Assembly (NCBI RefSeq): GCF_000739615.1
Contig: NZ_BATP01000007.1
Location: forward strand, 248,001-312,000
DNA from: Haloferula sp. BvORR071
Lineage (GTDB): Bacteria; Verrucomicrobiota; Verrucomicrobiia; Verrucomicrobiales; Akkermansiaceae
Direction: 5' to 3'
DNA length: 64,000 nt
How positions within the stretch are numbered: the first letter of the stretch is position 1; each line of letters begins with the position of its first letter. Below the pieces are notes generated by a model that saw nothing but the letters and a program-made list of their open reading frames with translations, searched no databases and was not told the origin of the DNA. Below are positions 33,921-41,982 of the stretch, in pieces. Both the position numbers and the translations under genes were made by a program.

Positions 33921-36341
33921 TCATTCCGGCATGATCTTGATCCGCTTGGGCCAAGCCAGCTGCAGCGGTTTTTCCCCATCCCCCAGATCGAAGCTGTCCA
34001 GCACGTTGGTGCTCCTGCGCTGCGGCTGGTGTTCCATCCCTTCAAGCATCACCTGCTCGGTGAAATAGGGATCCTCGCCCAGCAGGATCTGCTCCTTCGG
34101 CCGCACCGGGGTACTGTCGATCATCGCAGGGCTAAGCGGCCTTCCTTCAGGAGCCGCCGATTCCGAACCCGAGTGAATCTGGCAGAAGGGCAGGGTCGGC
34201 ATGCCTTTGCGGAAGAACTCCGTGAACTCCGCCGAGCGGGTCCGCGGCCGGTTGGTGACGGGGTCCATCACGGTCTCGTAGCAATAGGGCGTGGCCCGCT
34301 GCCCGGAGACCCGGCAGATCTTCACCTCTTGGATACTCTCCGGTTGCGGGATGACTTTGCCTCCGAAGTCCTTGGCGCAGGCATTCATGGCATCCGCCCA
34401 GACCGGCATCGCCAGCTCCTTCGAGAAGGCGCCCTGATAGATCGACTTGCCCGGCTGCAGGAAGCCGAGCCAGACGCCGCAGGACACGCGGCCGTTGTAG
34501 CCCAGGAACCAGTTGTCGGAGAAATCATGGGTGGTGCCGGTCTTGCCCGCACCGCTGAAAGGCTTCTCGACCAGCATCTCGGTGAGGCCGGAGGCGCTGC
34601 CCCGCTCCATGCCGCCGCGCAACATGGTGTGCACCATGTAGGAGGTGGCATCATCGATCGGCTCCAAGCGCACGGGTACCTCGATCTTGCGGTTGTAAAC
34701 GATGCTACCTTCGCTGTTTTCCACCCGGTCCACAAAGGTGAAGACCTTGGGAGCACTGGTCCCATTGCGGCCGAAGACCGAGATTGCCCGCACGGCGTCC
34801 TTCATGGATGCAGCCTCCCACCCTGCCGCCAGACGCGGCAGGAGTTCAGCCCCCTTCATCGGCAGGCCGAAGGCCTCCGCGGTATTCGCCACATTCTGCA
34901 GGCCGGCCATCTGGGCAAAGCCAATCGAGGCCCCGATCTTGGAACTCTCCAGCGCCCGGCGCGCCGTGATCTTGCCTTCGGGCTTCCCCGGATTGAGCGT
35001 TTCCATCCCCCACTCCCCCATCACGCCCTCGGTACCGCCGATGCCTACGAAGCGTGCGTCCATCCATTCATCGGTCACCGCCGTGGCCGGGGTCAGGTTT
35101 TGCTTGAAGCCCGCGGCATAGGCGAAGGGCAGGAAGGCGGTCCCCAGCGGACGCTTGCCCAGCTCGATCACGTCATAAGGCACCTCCGCATAGTCACGGC
35201 CGCCGACATGCGCCAAGACCTCACCGGTCGCATGATCCACCATCAGGCCCGCCCCTTGAAGATATTCCGCGGGCTTGCCGGACGATTTCTTATAGTCGGC
35301 CTTCTTCTGGTTGGCATAGCCCTGAACGGCTTCCGCTTTCTCGTAGCTGGCCTTCAGGCCCTTCTCCATCGCCGACTGCACATCGGCATCGATAGAAGTA
35401 TGGATGATGAAGCCGCCGGCGGCCAAAGCATCCGGCCCGAGTTCGCGGCCGATCTCATCGGCAATCCGCTCGTAAAGATGGCTGGTGCCACGCTGCAGCG
35501 GCTTGGGGTTGAGCTTGAGGGTCTCGGCGGAAAGCTTGCTGGCCTCCTTGGAGGTGATCGCATTCGCCTCCGCCATCCGGCCCAGCACCAAGTTGCGCGA
35601 CTTCTTGTTGTTCTCCGGGTAGCGGAGTGGCGTCATGTCGTTCGGGTCCTTGATGCAGCCAACGATCGCCGCGCTCTCCAGCGCGGTTAGATCCTTCGGC
35701 TCCTTCCCGAAATAGCCCAGCGAGGCGGAGCGGATCCCGTAATAACCGCTGCCGAAATAGATGCGATTCAGGTAGAACTCGAGGACCTGCTTCTTGCTGT
35801 AGGATTTCGTGATTCGCCGTGCGAGGAAGGCCTCCACGATCTTGCGATTCATGTCGTCCTCGCCGCGCCGCTTGCTCTCGTTGATCAGGTCATAGGCATT
35901 GCGCGCGAGCTGCTGGGTCACGGTACTGGCCCCCTGGGTGCGCTTGCCAGCCTTCTTGTTCAGATAGACTGCGCGCACGATACCGATGTAGTCGATCCCG
36001 TCGTGGGTTTCGAAGCGTTGGTCCTCCCCCGCCTTCAGGGCTTCGATGAAGATATCCGGCACTTCGGAAATCGGAATCACACTGCGGTTCTGGACGAAGA
36101 TGCGGCCGATCTCCTTGCCGTGCCGGTCCAAGATCACGCTGGGGATTTCCAGATCGTTGATGCGCGCCAGATCGTAGGCGTCCGCCCGCTCGCGGAAGGG
36201 GCGGGTGTAGCGCTCGACGCCGACGTAACCGATCCCCGCGCTCAGAACGCAAAACAGGATCAACCCCAGCCAGAAGCCTTTGCGCTTGTAGAAACGCCGC
36301 TTCCTCAGCTTGTTCGCCTTCTGGTTCTCCTTATTGGCCAT
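33921..36341 (-). CDS. PBP1A-like class A penicillin-binding protein with degenerate transpeptidase site
   Basis: 806 residues: basic cytoplasmic N terminus, one membrane helix (GLILFCVLSAGIGYVGV, 26-42), a GT51 transglycosylase domain and a transpeptidase-fold domain. GT51 is intact: catalytic E106 in GEDQRFETHDGID, then QGASTVTQQLARN, RKIVEAFLA, and EFYLNRIYFGSGYYGI. In the transpeptidase domain the SxxK motif reads T401-A-F-L404 (in KRPLGTAFLPFAY), so both the nucleophilic Ser and the Lys are replaced; SxN reads SSK (466-468), while KTGTT (600-604) is kept. The glycan-polymerising activity should be intact but penicillin-sensitive cross-linking appears lost. Inner membrane, facing the periplasm. 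Divergent from the MidA-like gene. Confidence 0.9.
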   Translation of the reverse strand: MANKENQKANKLRKRRFYKRKGFWLGLILFCVLSAGIGYVGVERYTRPFRERADAYDLARINDLEIPSVILDRHGKEIGRIFVQNRSVIPISEVPDIFIEALKAGEDQRFETHDGIDYIGIVRAVYLNKKAGKRTQGASTVTQQLARNAYDLINESKRRGEDDMNRKIVEAFLARRITKSYSKKQVLEFYLNRIYFGSGYYGIRSASLGYFGKEPKDLTALESAAIVGCIKDPNDMTPLRYPENNKKSRNLVLGRMAEANAITSKEASKLSAETLKLNPKPLQRGTSHLYERIADEIGRELGPDALAAGGFIIHTSIDADVQSAMEKGLKASYEKAEAVQGYANQKKADYKKSSGKPAEYLQGAGLMVDHATGEVLAHVGGRDYAEVPYDVIELGKRPLGTAFLPFAYAAGFKQNLTPATAVTDEWMDARFVGIGGTEGVMGEWGMETLNPGKPEGKITARRALESSKIGASIGFAQMAGLQNVANTAEAFGLPMKGAELLPRLAAGWEAASMKDAVRAISVFGRNGTSAPKVFTFVDRVENSEGSIVYNRKIEVPVRLEPIDDATSYMVHTMLRGGMERGSASGLTEMLVEKPFSGAGKTGTTHDFSDNWFLGYNGRVSCGVWLGFLQPGKSIYQGAFSKELAMPVWADAMNACAKDFGGKVIPQPESIQEVKICRVSGQRATPYCYETVMDPVTNRPRTRSAEFTEFFRKGMPTLPFCQIHSGSESAAPEGRPLSPAMIDSTPVRPKEQILLGEDPYFTEQVMLEGMEHQPQRRSTNVLDSFDLGDGEKPLQLAWPKRIKIMPE

Positions 36342-36417
36342 GCCGGATTCTTTTTGTGAAAACTCCCGGATACCCTCCGGCGCGCCCTCCGCATACTCGC
36401 CGGAGGCCGAAGGCGCA

Positions 36418-37458
36418 ATGCCGGGCTTGGCCGCCCGGCTACGTGAGGAGATCCTTAACTCCGGGCCGCTGCTTTTCCAGCATTTTATGGCAGAAGCCCT
36501 TTATAATCCGGACCAGGGCTATTACGCCCGGCCGGCAGGGCAGGTCGGCCGGGGCGGCGATTTCTTCACCAGCGTGAGCGTCGGGCCGCTCTTCGGCCGT
36601 CTTTTGGCTGCGCATATTTCCGCCTGGTGGCAGGAAGCCGGCTCGCCGGTCCGCTGGCGGATCGTCGAAGCGGGGGCGAACGACGGCTCACTGGCGCTCG
36701 ACATTCTGGCGGCCCTGGAGGCCTCGGGGGCGGAATATGTGGTGGTCGAGCCGCTGCCCCTGCTGGCGGAGGCCCTGCGCCAACGCAGCGCCGGTGCCCT
36801 GCGCGTGGTGGATTCCACTACATCGCTGGCCGAGGATCCCCTCCCCTCCTTCGTACTCGGGAACGAGGTCCTCGATGCCCTGCCTTTTCATGTCATCGAG
36901 TCGGATGGTGAGCTCTGGCACGAGCTGGGGGTGGAGGTCTCGGACGGGCGCTTCTACTGGACAGACGTGGGCCCCGCACCGGCGGATCTGGTGGCCAAGC
37001 TGCCCACCCGCCCCGTCGGCTACATGACGGAGGTCCGCGACAACATCGGCAGCTTCCTCAGTGCCATGGCCACCGGCATGGCCGGCGGGCGCATGCTCTG
37101 GCTCGATTACGGCTTCGACCGCGAGGACTACTACCACGAGTCCCGTACCACCGGCACCCTACGGACCTTCTCCCGCCACCGGGCGGCGGAGGATCCGTTA
37201 GAATCCCCCGGGGAAATCGATATCACCGCGCATGTCGATTTCACCGCACTGGCGGAAGCCGCGGAAGCCATGGGCGGCACGGTGATCCGCGACCAGCGGC
37301 AAGGACTCTTCCTCACGGAGATCGCGAAACCTTGGCTACTTTCCCTTGAGGGCCGGACCGATGTGGCCAAGGATCTGCGCGCCTTCCAGACCCTCACCCA
37401 CCCCGGCCAGCTCGGGGCCAAGTTCCGGGTCATGGAAATCGGCTTCGACCCACCATGA
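36418..37458 (+). CDS. MidA/NDUFAF7-family SAM-dependent methyltransferase
   Basis: 346 residues from the ATG at 36418, which has a GGAGG 11 nt upstream (36402-36406). Family features (PF02636/DUF185): QHFMAEALYNPDQGYYAR, GGDFFTSVSVGPLFGRLLA, the SAM-site VEAGANDGSLALDIL, SFVLGNEVLDALPFHVIE, LWLDYGFDRE and HVDFTALAEAAE. The eukaryotic homologue NDUFAF7 symmetrically dimethylates an arginine of a complex I subunit; bacterial targets are largely unknown. Its stop overlaps the next methyltransferase start (ATGA), so the two are translationally coupled. Confidence 0.88.
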   Translation: MPGLAARLREEILNSGPLLFQHFMAEALYNPDQGYYARPAGQVGRGGDFFTSVSVGPLFGRLLAAHISAWWQEAGSPVRWRIVEAGANDGSLALDILAALEASGAEYVVVEPLPLLAEALRQRSAGALRVVDSTTSLAEDPLPSFVLGNEVLDALPFHVIESDGELWHELGVEVSDGRFYWTDVGPAPADLVAKLPTRPVGYMTEVRDNIGSFLSAMATGMAGGRMLWLDYGFDREDYYHESRTTGTLRTFSRHRAAEDPLESPGEIDITAHVDFTALAEAAEAMGGTVIRDQRQGLFLTEIAKPWLLSLEGRTDVAKDLRAFQTLTHPGQLGAKFRVMEIGFDPP

Positions 37459-38090
37459 TCGAATACTACGCCCGCCGTGCTGCCGAATACGAACAGGTCT
37501 ATGCCAAGCCCGAGCGCCAGGCCGACCTCCAGCAGCTCCGGAAGCGATGCCGCGAGATCTTCGCGGGCCGGGACCTGTTAGAGATCTCCTGCGGCACCGG
37601 CTACTGGACGGAGTGCTTCGCAGAGAGCGCCGCCAGAATCCTGGCCACGGACATCAATCCGGAAACGCTGGAGATCGCACGGGCCAAGCCGTGGAAGGAA
37701 GGAAAGGTGGAGTTTGCCGTCGCTGACTCCCTCGCGCTGCCTGACTTCGGCCGCCACTTCGATGCTGGATTCGCGGGCTTCTGGTGGTCGCATGTGCCCT
37801 TGGAGCGCTTGCAGGAATTCCTCGCAGGCTTCCACGCCCGTCTAACACCCGGTGCCACCGTCGCCTTCATGGACAACCGCTACGTGGCAGGCAGCAGCAC
37901 GCCGATCCACCGGACGGATGAGGCCGGGAATACTTACCAGCCCCGCAAGCTGGCGGATGGAAGCAGCCACGAGGTGCTGAAGAATTTCCCCGATAAGGAA
38001 GAGATCCGCGCTGTGCTGGCGTCGTTCACAGACAAGGTGGAAGTGGTGGAGCTCGAATACTTCTGGATGGCTGTCTACAACTTGACGTAG
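37455..38090 (+). CDS. Class I SAM-dependent methyltransferase
   Basis: 211 residues. A SAM-binding motif is clear (LLEISCGTGYWTECFAE), followed by ILATDINPETLEIAR (motif II Asp) and ADSLALPDFGRHFDAGFAGF. The start overlaps the preceding MidA-like stop by 4 bp. Small, with no membrane segment; substrate unknown. A palindromic interspersed repeat begins 11 bp past the stop. Confidence 0.85.
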   Translation: MIEYYARRAAEYEQVYAKPERQADLQQLRKRCREIFAGRDLLEISCGTGYWTECFAESAARILATDINPETLEIARAKPWKEGKVEFAVADSLALPDFGRHFDAGFAGFWWSHVPLERLQEFLAGFHARLTPGATVAFMDNRYVAGSSTPIHRTDEAGNTYQPRKLADGSSHEVLKNFPDKEEIRAVLASFTDKVEVVELEYFWMAVYNLT

Positions 38091-38101
38091 GGCAGGAAGA
38101 T

Positions 38102-38330
38102 AAAGGTGGTCCGCACAGCCCCTCTGTGCGGCGAAGCCGTTCTGGCAGTCGTCGGAGATCAAGTGCCCCCGGGAAAACATTCCGATTCGCCAGCCTAGGC
38201 TTGGTTCTTGCAGAGGCTGTGTAGCCCTTAGCCTCCGCCAACTCGCTTCAGGCTCAACCCGAGGTCACGGGGCGAGGTCCACCGCCAAAACTGCTTCGTC
38301 CGCACAGAGGGGCTGTGCGGACCACCTTTT
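38102..38330. repeat. Interspersed palindromic repeat, copy 1
   Basis: Two units face each other. The left unit (38102-38136) reads aaaggtggt, then ccgcacag-cccct-ctgtgcgg (38111-38131), then cgaagc. The right unit (38293-38330) is its inverse: gcttcgt, ccgcacag-agggg-ctgtgcgg (38300-38320), accaccttttt. Each unit is itself an 8-bp hairpin and together they form a long inverted repeat around about 155 bp. The right unit abuts the uvrC stop. On the plus strand the right hairpin followed by cctttttt could terminate the methyltransferase transcript. A second, shorter copy is at 41831-41952. Confidence 0.75.
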
Positions 38331-39878
38331 TCACCCCAGCCACTCCAAAATCACCTGCGCCGACTTCTCGGAAATCCCCGGCAGCGCCGCGATCTCCGCG
38401 ACACTTGCCTTGCGGATCCGGTCCACGCTGCCGAACCGCGACAGCAGGGCCTGCTTCTTCTTCGGCGAGACCGCGGGGCAGTCGTCTAACAGGCTCTCCT
38501 TCATCCGCCGCCGGTAGAGCAGCGCGTTGTAGCCATTCGCGAAGCGGTGGGCCTCGTCGCGGATCCGCTGGAGCAGCTTGAGCGCGCCGCGGTCGTGCGG
38601 GATCAGCAAGGGATCGCTCTCACCGGGGAAGAAGACTTCCTCGCGTTGCTTGGCCAAGCCGATCACCGGCAGGTCGAAGAGCCCCAAGTTCCGCAACTCG
38701 CGCACAGCCATCGAGAGTTGGCCCTTGCCACCGTCCACGATCACCAGATCCGGCAGCACGATCTTGGCGCGGCCTTCCTTCGCAAGGCGCCGTTGTCTCT
38801 CCAGCGGGTCTTCCTGCGAATACTCGTCGTCCGGGTTTGCATCCGCGTTCTCGCCAAGAATGCGTGAGTAGCGGCGTCGGATCACCTCCGCCATCGAGGC
38901 GAAGTCGTCCTGCCCCGCCACCGTGCGGATGCGGTAGCGGCGGTAGTTCTGGTTGTCCGGCTTCCCCTCGGTGAAGCGCACCATCGAGGCCACGATGTGG
39001 TTCGAGGAGACATTCGAGATATCGAAGCACTCCATCACCCGCGGCGGGCCTTCCAATCCCAGAGCCTCACCGAGATCCGCGAGGTCCTCGGTCGGCTTCA
39101 CCGTGGTCGGCACTCCCCTGCCCCGCGTGAACTGCCGCGTCGGGTTCAGGGTCTTCTTGAGGTTGTCGAGCACGTCGCGGAGCAGCGCGGCCTTCTCAAA
39201 GTCGAGCCGCCCGGCGGCCTTGGCCATGTCCGCCTCCAGATCGCTGAAGATCTCGCGTCGGCCCTTGCCGTCCAGCACCTGGCAGGCCTCATCGATCCGC
39301 GCCAAGTAGGCATCCCGCGTGATCCGCAAAATGCAGGGCGCGGAGCAGTTTCGGATGACGTCCGCATTGCAGTGCCGGTAGTCGTTCTCGCCGGGATTGA
39401 GCGGGCGGCAGGCGCGCAGGCCGAACTTCCGGTTCAGCCAGGAGATCGTCGCCCGCAGCGCGCCGGAATGCGCGAATGGCCCGAAGTAGCGCGCTCCGTC
39501 GTCCTTCTTCATCCGCGTCAGCACGAAGCGCGGCCAGGGCTCACTCGGCTGGAGTTTCACCAGCAGGAAGCGCTTGTCGTCGCGGAAGGCCACATTGTAG
39601 CGCGGCCGGTAATCCTTGATCAGCTTGCCTTCCAGCAGCAGCGCCTCGGCCTCATTGCGCACGAGGTGGAATTCGAAATCGACGATCGTATCGATCAGCG
39701 CCCGGGTCTTGAGGTCCGCGCGGGTCTTGCGCGAGGCGAGGAAGTAGGACGAGAGGCGTTTCTTCAAATCCCGGGCCTTGCCCACGTAGATGATCGAGCC
39801 GAGGCGATCCTTCATGAGGTAGACGCCGGGCTGATGAGGCACCGTCCTGAGTTTTTCCTTACACGCCGCCGCGGCCAC
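38331..39878 (-). CDS. uvrC: UvrABC system protein C
   Basis: 515 residues with a GTG start (MAAAACKEKLRTVPHQPGVY). An N-terminal GIY-YIG nuclease domain makes the 3' incision (GVYLMKDRLGSIIYVGKARD). The UVR motif is LDFEKAALLRDVLDNLKK. The C-terminal RNase H-like nuclease makes the 5' incision (MECFDISNVSSNHIVASMV, DLVIVDGGKGQLSMAV, RDEAHRFAN). A helix-hairpin-helix tail closes the protein (RIRKASVAEIAALPGISEKS). It is about 95 residues shorter than the E. coli protein yet keeps all domains. It acts in nucleotide excision repair with UvrA and UvrB, which are not in the window. Confidence 0.95.
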   Translation of the reverse strand: MAAAACKEKLRTVPHQPGVYLMKDRLGSIIYVGKARDLKKRLSSYFLASRKTRADLKTRALIDTIVDFEFHLVRNEAEALLLEGKLIKDYRPRYNVAFRDDKRFLLVKLQPSEPWPRFVLTRMKKDDGARYFGPFAHSGALRATISWLNRKFGLRACRPLNPGENDYRHCNADVIRNCSAPCILRITRDAYLARIDEACQVLDGKGRREIFSDLEADMAKAAGRLDFEKAALLRDVLDNLKKTLNPTRQFTRGRGVPTTVKPTEDLADLGEALGLEGPPRVMECFDISNVSSNHIVASMVRFTEGKPDNQNYRRYRIRTVAGQDDFASMAEVIRRRYSRILGENADANPDDEYSQEDPLERQRRLAKEGRAKIVLPDLVIVDGGKGQLSMAVRELRNLGLFDLPVIGLAKQREEVFFPGESDPLLIPHDRGALKLLQRIRDEAHRFANGYNALLYRRRMKESLLDDCPAVSPKKKQALLSRFGSVDRIRKASVAEIAALPGISEKSAQVILEWLG

Positions 39879-39948
39879 GACCTCATTGGACGCTAGGACC
39901 CACTCCCGCGCAAGGGGGGATGATTGCGCAGAATGAACGCGGAACCCT

Positions 39949-40365
39949 TCAATTTCCCACCACTCTCAGGGAGCTCTTCCGCAGCGCCTCCTCGCCCTGC
40001 GCGGCAATCCGCTCCTGCTCCCCGGCCTTCACCCAGTAGATCTGTCCCCGATGCGGTACCCGGTAGAGGGTCTGGGTGGCTCCACTCGGCGCGACCAGGG
40101 TAAGCATCTTGCGGTCCCCGGAGAAACTGTAGCGCCCCGCGGTCTTGCGCTCACTGCCCTCGATATTGATTTCCGAATAGACCGTTTGTTGGAAGGTGCC
40201 GTCGGGAGCCAGCACTAAGTGCCGACCTCCCCGGGTGCCGCCGTCGCGGTTATCCAGCACCAGTGCCGCGCCAGCTTCCCCCGCGGTGGGCGGGGACTGT
40301 GGTCCAGCACAGGCAGCCAGGACAGCGATCACGCAAGGGAGGAGGACGGAGCCGAGAGCTTTCAT
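39949..40365 (-). CDS. Small lipoprotein of unknown function
   Basis: 138 residues from the ATG at 40365 (MKALGSVLLPCVIAVLAAC). A lipobox (VLAAC, Cys19) predicts lipid anchoring. The mature part is beta-rich (ALVLDNRDGGTRGGRHLVLA, RYSFSGDRKMLTLVAPSG, TLYRVPHRGQIYWV) and may be an NlpE- or lipocalin-like sandwich, without a firm family. It lies divergent to the exbB gene. Confidence 0.7.
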   Translation of the reverse strand: MKALGSVLLPCVIAVLAACAGPQSPPTAGEAGAALVLDNRDGGTRGGRHLVLAPDGTFQQTVYSEINIEGSERKTAGRYSFSGDRKMLTLVAPSGATQTLYRVPHRGQIYWVKAGEQERIAAQGEEALRKSSLRVVGN

Positions 40366-40500
40366 GGGATAGCTGGCATTTTTCCCAAGAAATACCCCGG
40401 AATGAAAGAATCGAATCGCTCGCCACGGCGGTTTTTCCAGCATTTCATGGCATCCCGGCGCTTGCCTTGGTGCTTGGGTCCGCTAGACTCCCGGCCTCTC

Positions 40501-41343
40501 ATGATGTGGCGCACGATTTTACCGATGGCGGCAGTTTTCCTGCCGACCCTCGCAGCAGCAGCGGAAGCCGCGCCGGAACCGAAGCAGGAAGTCGACCTGC
40601 TTCACATCTATCACCAGGGCGGTTTCAGCATGCCCATCCTGGCGGTGATGTCGGTGCTGACTGTCGTGCTCATCCTGCTCTACCTGCTCCTGCTGCGCCG
40701 CAACGCGGTGGTGAGCGACCGCTTCATGAACAACGCGGAGGCCCTGATCCGCCGCAATGATTTCCTCGGCCTGATCGCCTACTGCAGCCGCCGCAATGAG
40801 TGCATGGCCCGCATCACCCAGCGCGCGCTGGAGTTCATGACCAAGAACAGCGGTGCCACCTTCTCCGAAGTGCGGGACGTGGCCGAGGCCGAGGGCTCAC
40901 GCCAGTCCAGTCTGCTGACCACCCGCGTCTCCTATCTCGCCGATATTGGGGCCATCGCGCCGATGGTCGGCCTGCTCGGCACCGTGGTCGGCATGATCAA
41001 GTCCTTCTACCACGTTTCGGACGGTGGCTTCCAAGGCGCCCGCCAGATGGCCTTCGCCGGTGGCGTTTCAGAAGCGCTGATCGCAACCGCCGCTGGTCTC
41101 TCCATCGCCCTGCCGGCGCTGATTTTCTACGCCTACTTCCGTGGCAAGGTGCAGAAGCTGATCTCCGATCTTGAAGGTGCGGCCACGCACCTGATGGCAA
41201 TCCTGCGCACTCAGGTGGATCGCCACGCGGCCGCCCAAGCTGCTGCAGCCGCGCCACGCCCTGCCGCGCGCCGCGAGGAATACGCCGCAGTTCCGATCCC
41301 GACGCACCTCACCGACGACCGCCCGGATCTCCACGGCATCTGA
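40501..41343 (+). CDS. exbB: MotA/TolQ/ExbB proton-channel protein
   Basis: 280 residues from the ATG at 40501. A cleavable signal-like segment (MMWRTILPMAAVFLPTLAAA) precedes the first helix (MPILAVMSVLTVVLILLYLL). A cytoplasmic loop holds MARITQRALEFM, and the last two helices are IGAIAPMVGLLGTVVGMIKS and EALIATAAGLSIALPALIFY, the conserved core of the family. With ExbD it forms a proton-driven motor that energises TonB- or Tol-type envelope proteins. The exbD gene follows 18 bp downstream. No TonB is in the window; two large TPR proteins are nearby. Confidence 0.88.
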   Translation: MMWRTILPMAAVFLPTLAAAAEAAPEPKQEVDLLHIYHQGGFSMPILAVMSVLTVVLILLYLLLLRRNAVVSDRFMNNAEALIRRNDFLGLIAYCSRRNECMARITQRALEFMTKNSGATFSEVRDVAEAEGSRQSSLLTTRVSYLADIGAIAPMVGLLGTVVGMIKSFYHVSDGGFQGARQMAFAGGVSEALIATAAGLSIALPALIFYAYFRGKVQKLISDLEGAATHLMAILRTQVDRHAAAQAAAAAPRPAARREEYAAVPIPTHLTDDRPDLHGI

Positions 41344-41361
41344 TCGCCCGATTGCACGCCG

Positions 41362-41778
41362 ATGAAATTCCGCAATCACAAGATGGCACCGGCCGAGTTG
41401 CAGCTCGCGCCGATGCTCGACGTGGTGTTCCAGCTCCTGATTTTCTTCATTGTCACCTTTGAGTTCCACCGCTCGGAGATGGATCTGAAGGTCTCCGTGC
41501 CGCGTGCCCAAGAGGGCGCCGATACCAAGCGCGCCCGCGGCGAGATCATCGTCAATGTCCGCGCCAACGGTGAGGTCGCCGTGGAAGGCCAGACCATGAC
41601 CCAGGCGCAACTCGGCGAGAAGCTCTCCGCCATCGCCAAGCTGCACGGCACCGACCAACCGATCCGCCTGCGTGGCGATGAGAAGACCGACTTCCAGAAG
41701 ATCGTGACCGTGGTGGACATCTGCCAGAAGGCCGGGATCTGGAATATCTCCTTCGCGACGCAGCGGCCTTCGCAGTAG
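41362..41778 (+). CDS. exbD: ExbD/TolR biopolymer transport protein
   Basis: 138 residues. The single helix carries the conserved membrane Asp in LAPMLDVVFQLLIFFIVTFE, preceded by a short basic N terminus. The periplasmic domain ends in KTDFQKIVTVVDICQKAGIW and NISFATQRP, as in the family. Forms the stator/plug of the ExbB channel at the inner membrane. It is the last gene of the two-gene operon and is followed by a palindromic repeat. Confidence 0.9.
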   Translation: MKFRNHKMAPAELQLAPMLDVVFQLLIFFIVTFEFHRSEMDLKVSVPRAQEGADTKRARGEIIVNVRANGEVAVEGQTMTQAQLGEKLSAIAKLHGTDQPIRLRGDEKTDFQKIVTVVDICQKAGIWNISFATQRPSQ

Positions 41779-41830
41779 TCTCGAAGCTTGCCACTTCGCG
41801 CGCAACTGGGGCCTTGAACCGTCCCCTGCG

Positions 41831-41952
41831 AAGTAGTCCCCACAGACCTCTGTGCGGACGAAGCAGTTCTGGCGGCGGGCTCCTCCCAAGGCCCCCGGGT
41901 GAATTCGGGCAATAAGGGTAGCTTCGTCCGCACAGAGGACTGTGCGGACTAC
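41831..41952. repeat. Interspersed palindromic repeat, copy 2
   Basis: The left unit (41831-41864) reads aagtagtccccacag, acct, ctgtgcggacgaagc. The right unit (41921-41952) reads gcttcgtccgcacagagg, a, ctgtgcggactac. The core stem ccgcacag/ctgtgcgg and the gcttcgt/acgaagc flanks are the same as in copy 1 at 38102-38330; one base of the left stem is changed. The spacer is only about 56 bp here but keeps ttctggc and cccccggg in the same order as copy 1. Confidence 0.75.
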
Positions 41953-41982
41953 TTTTGGCACGGCTCTGCTAGTGCCCCAAGC

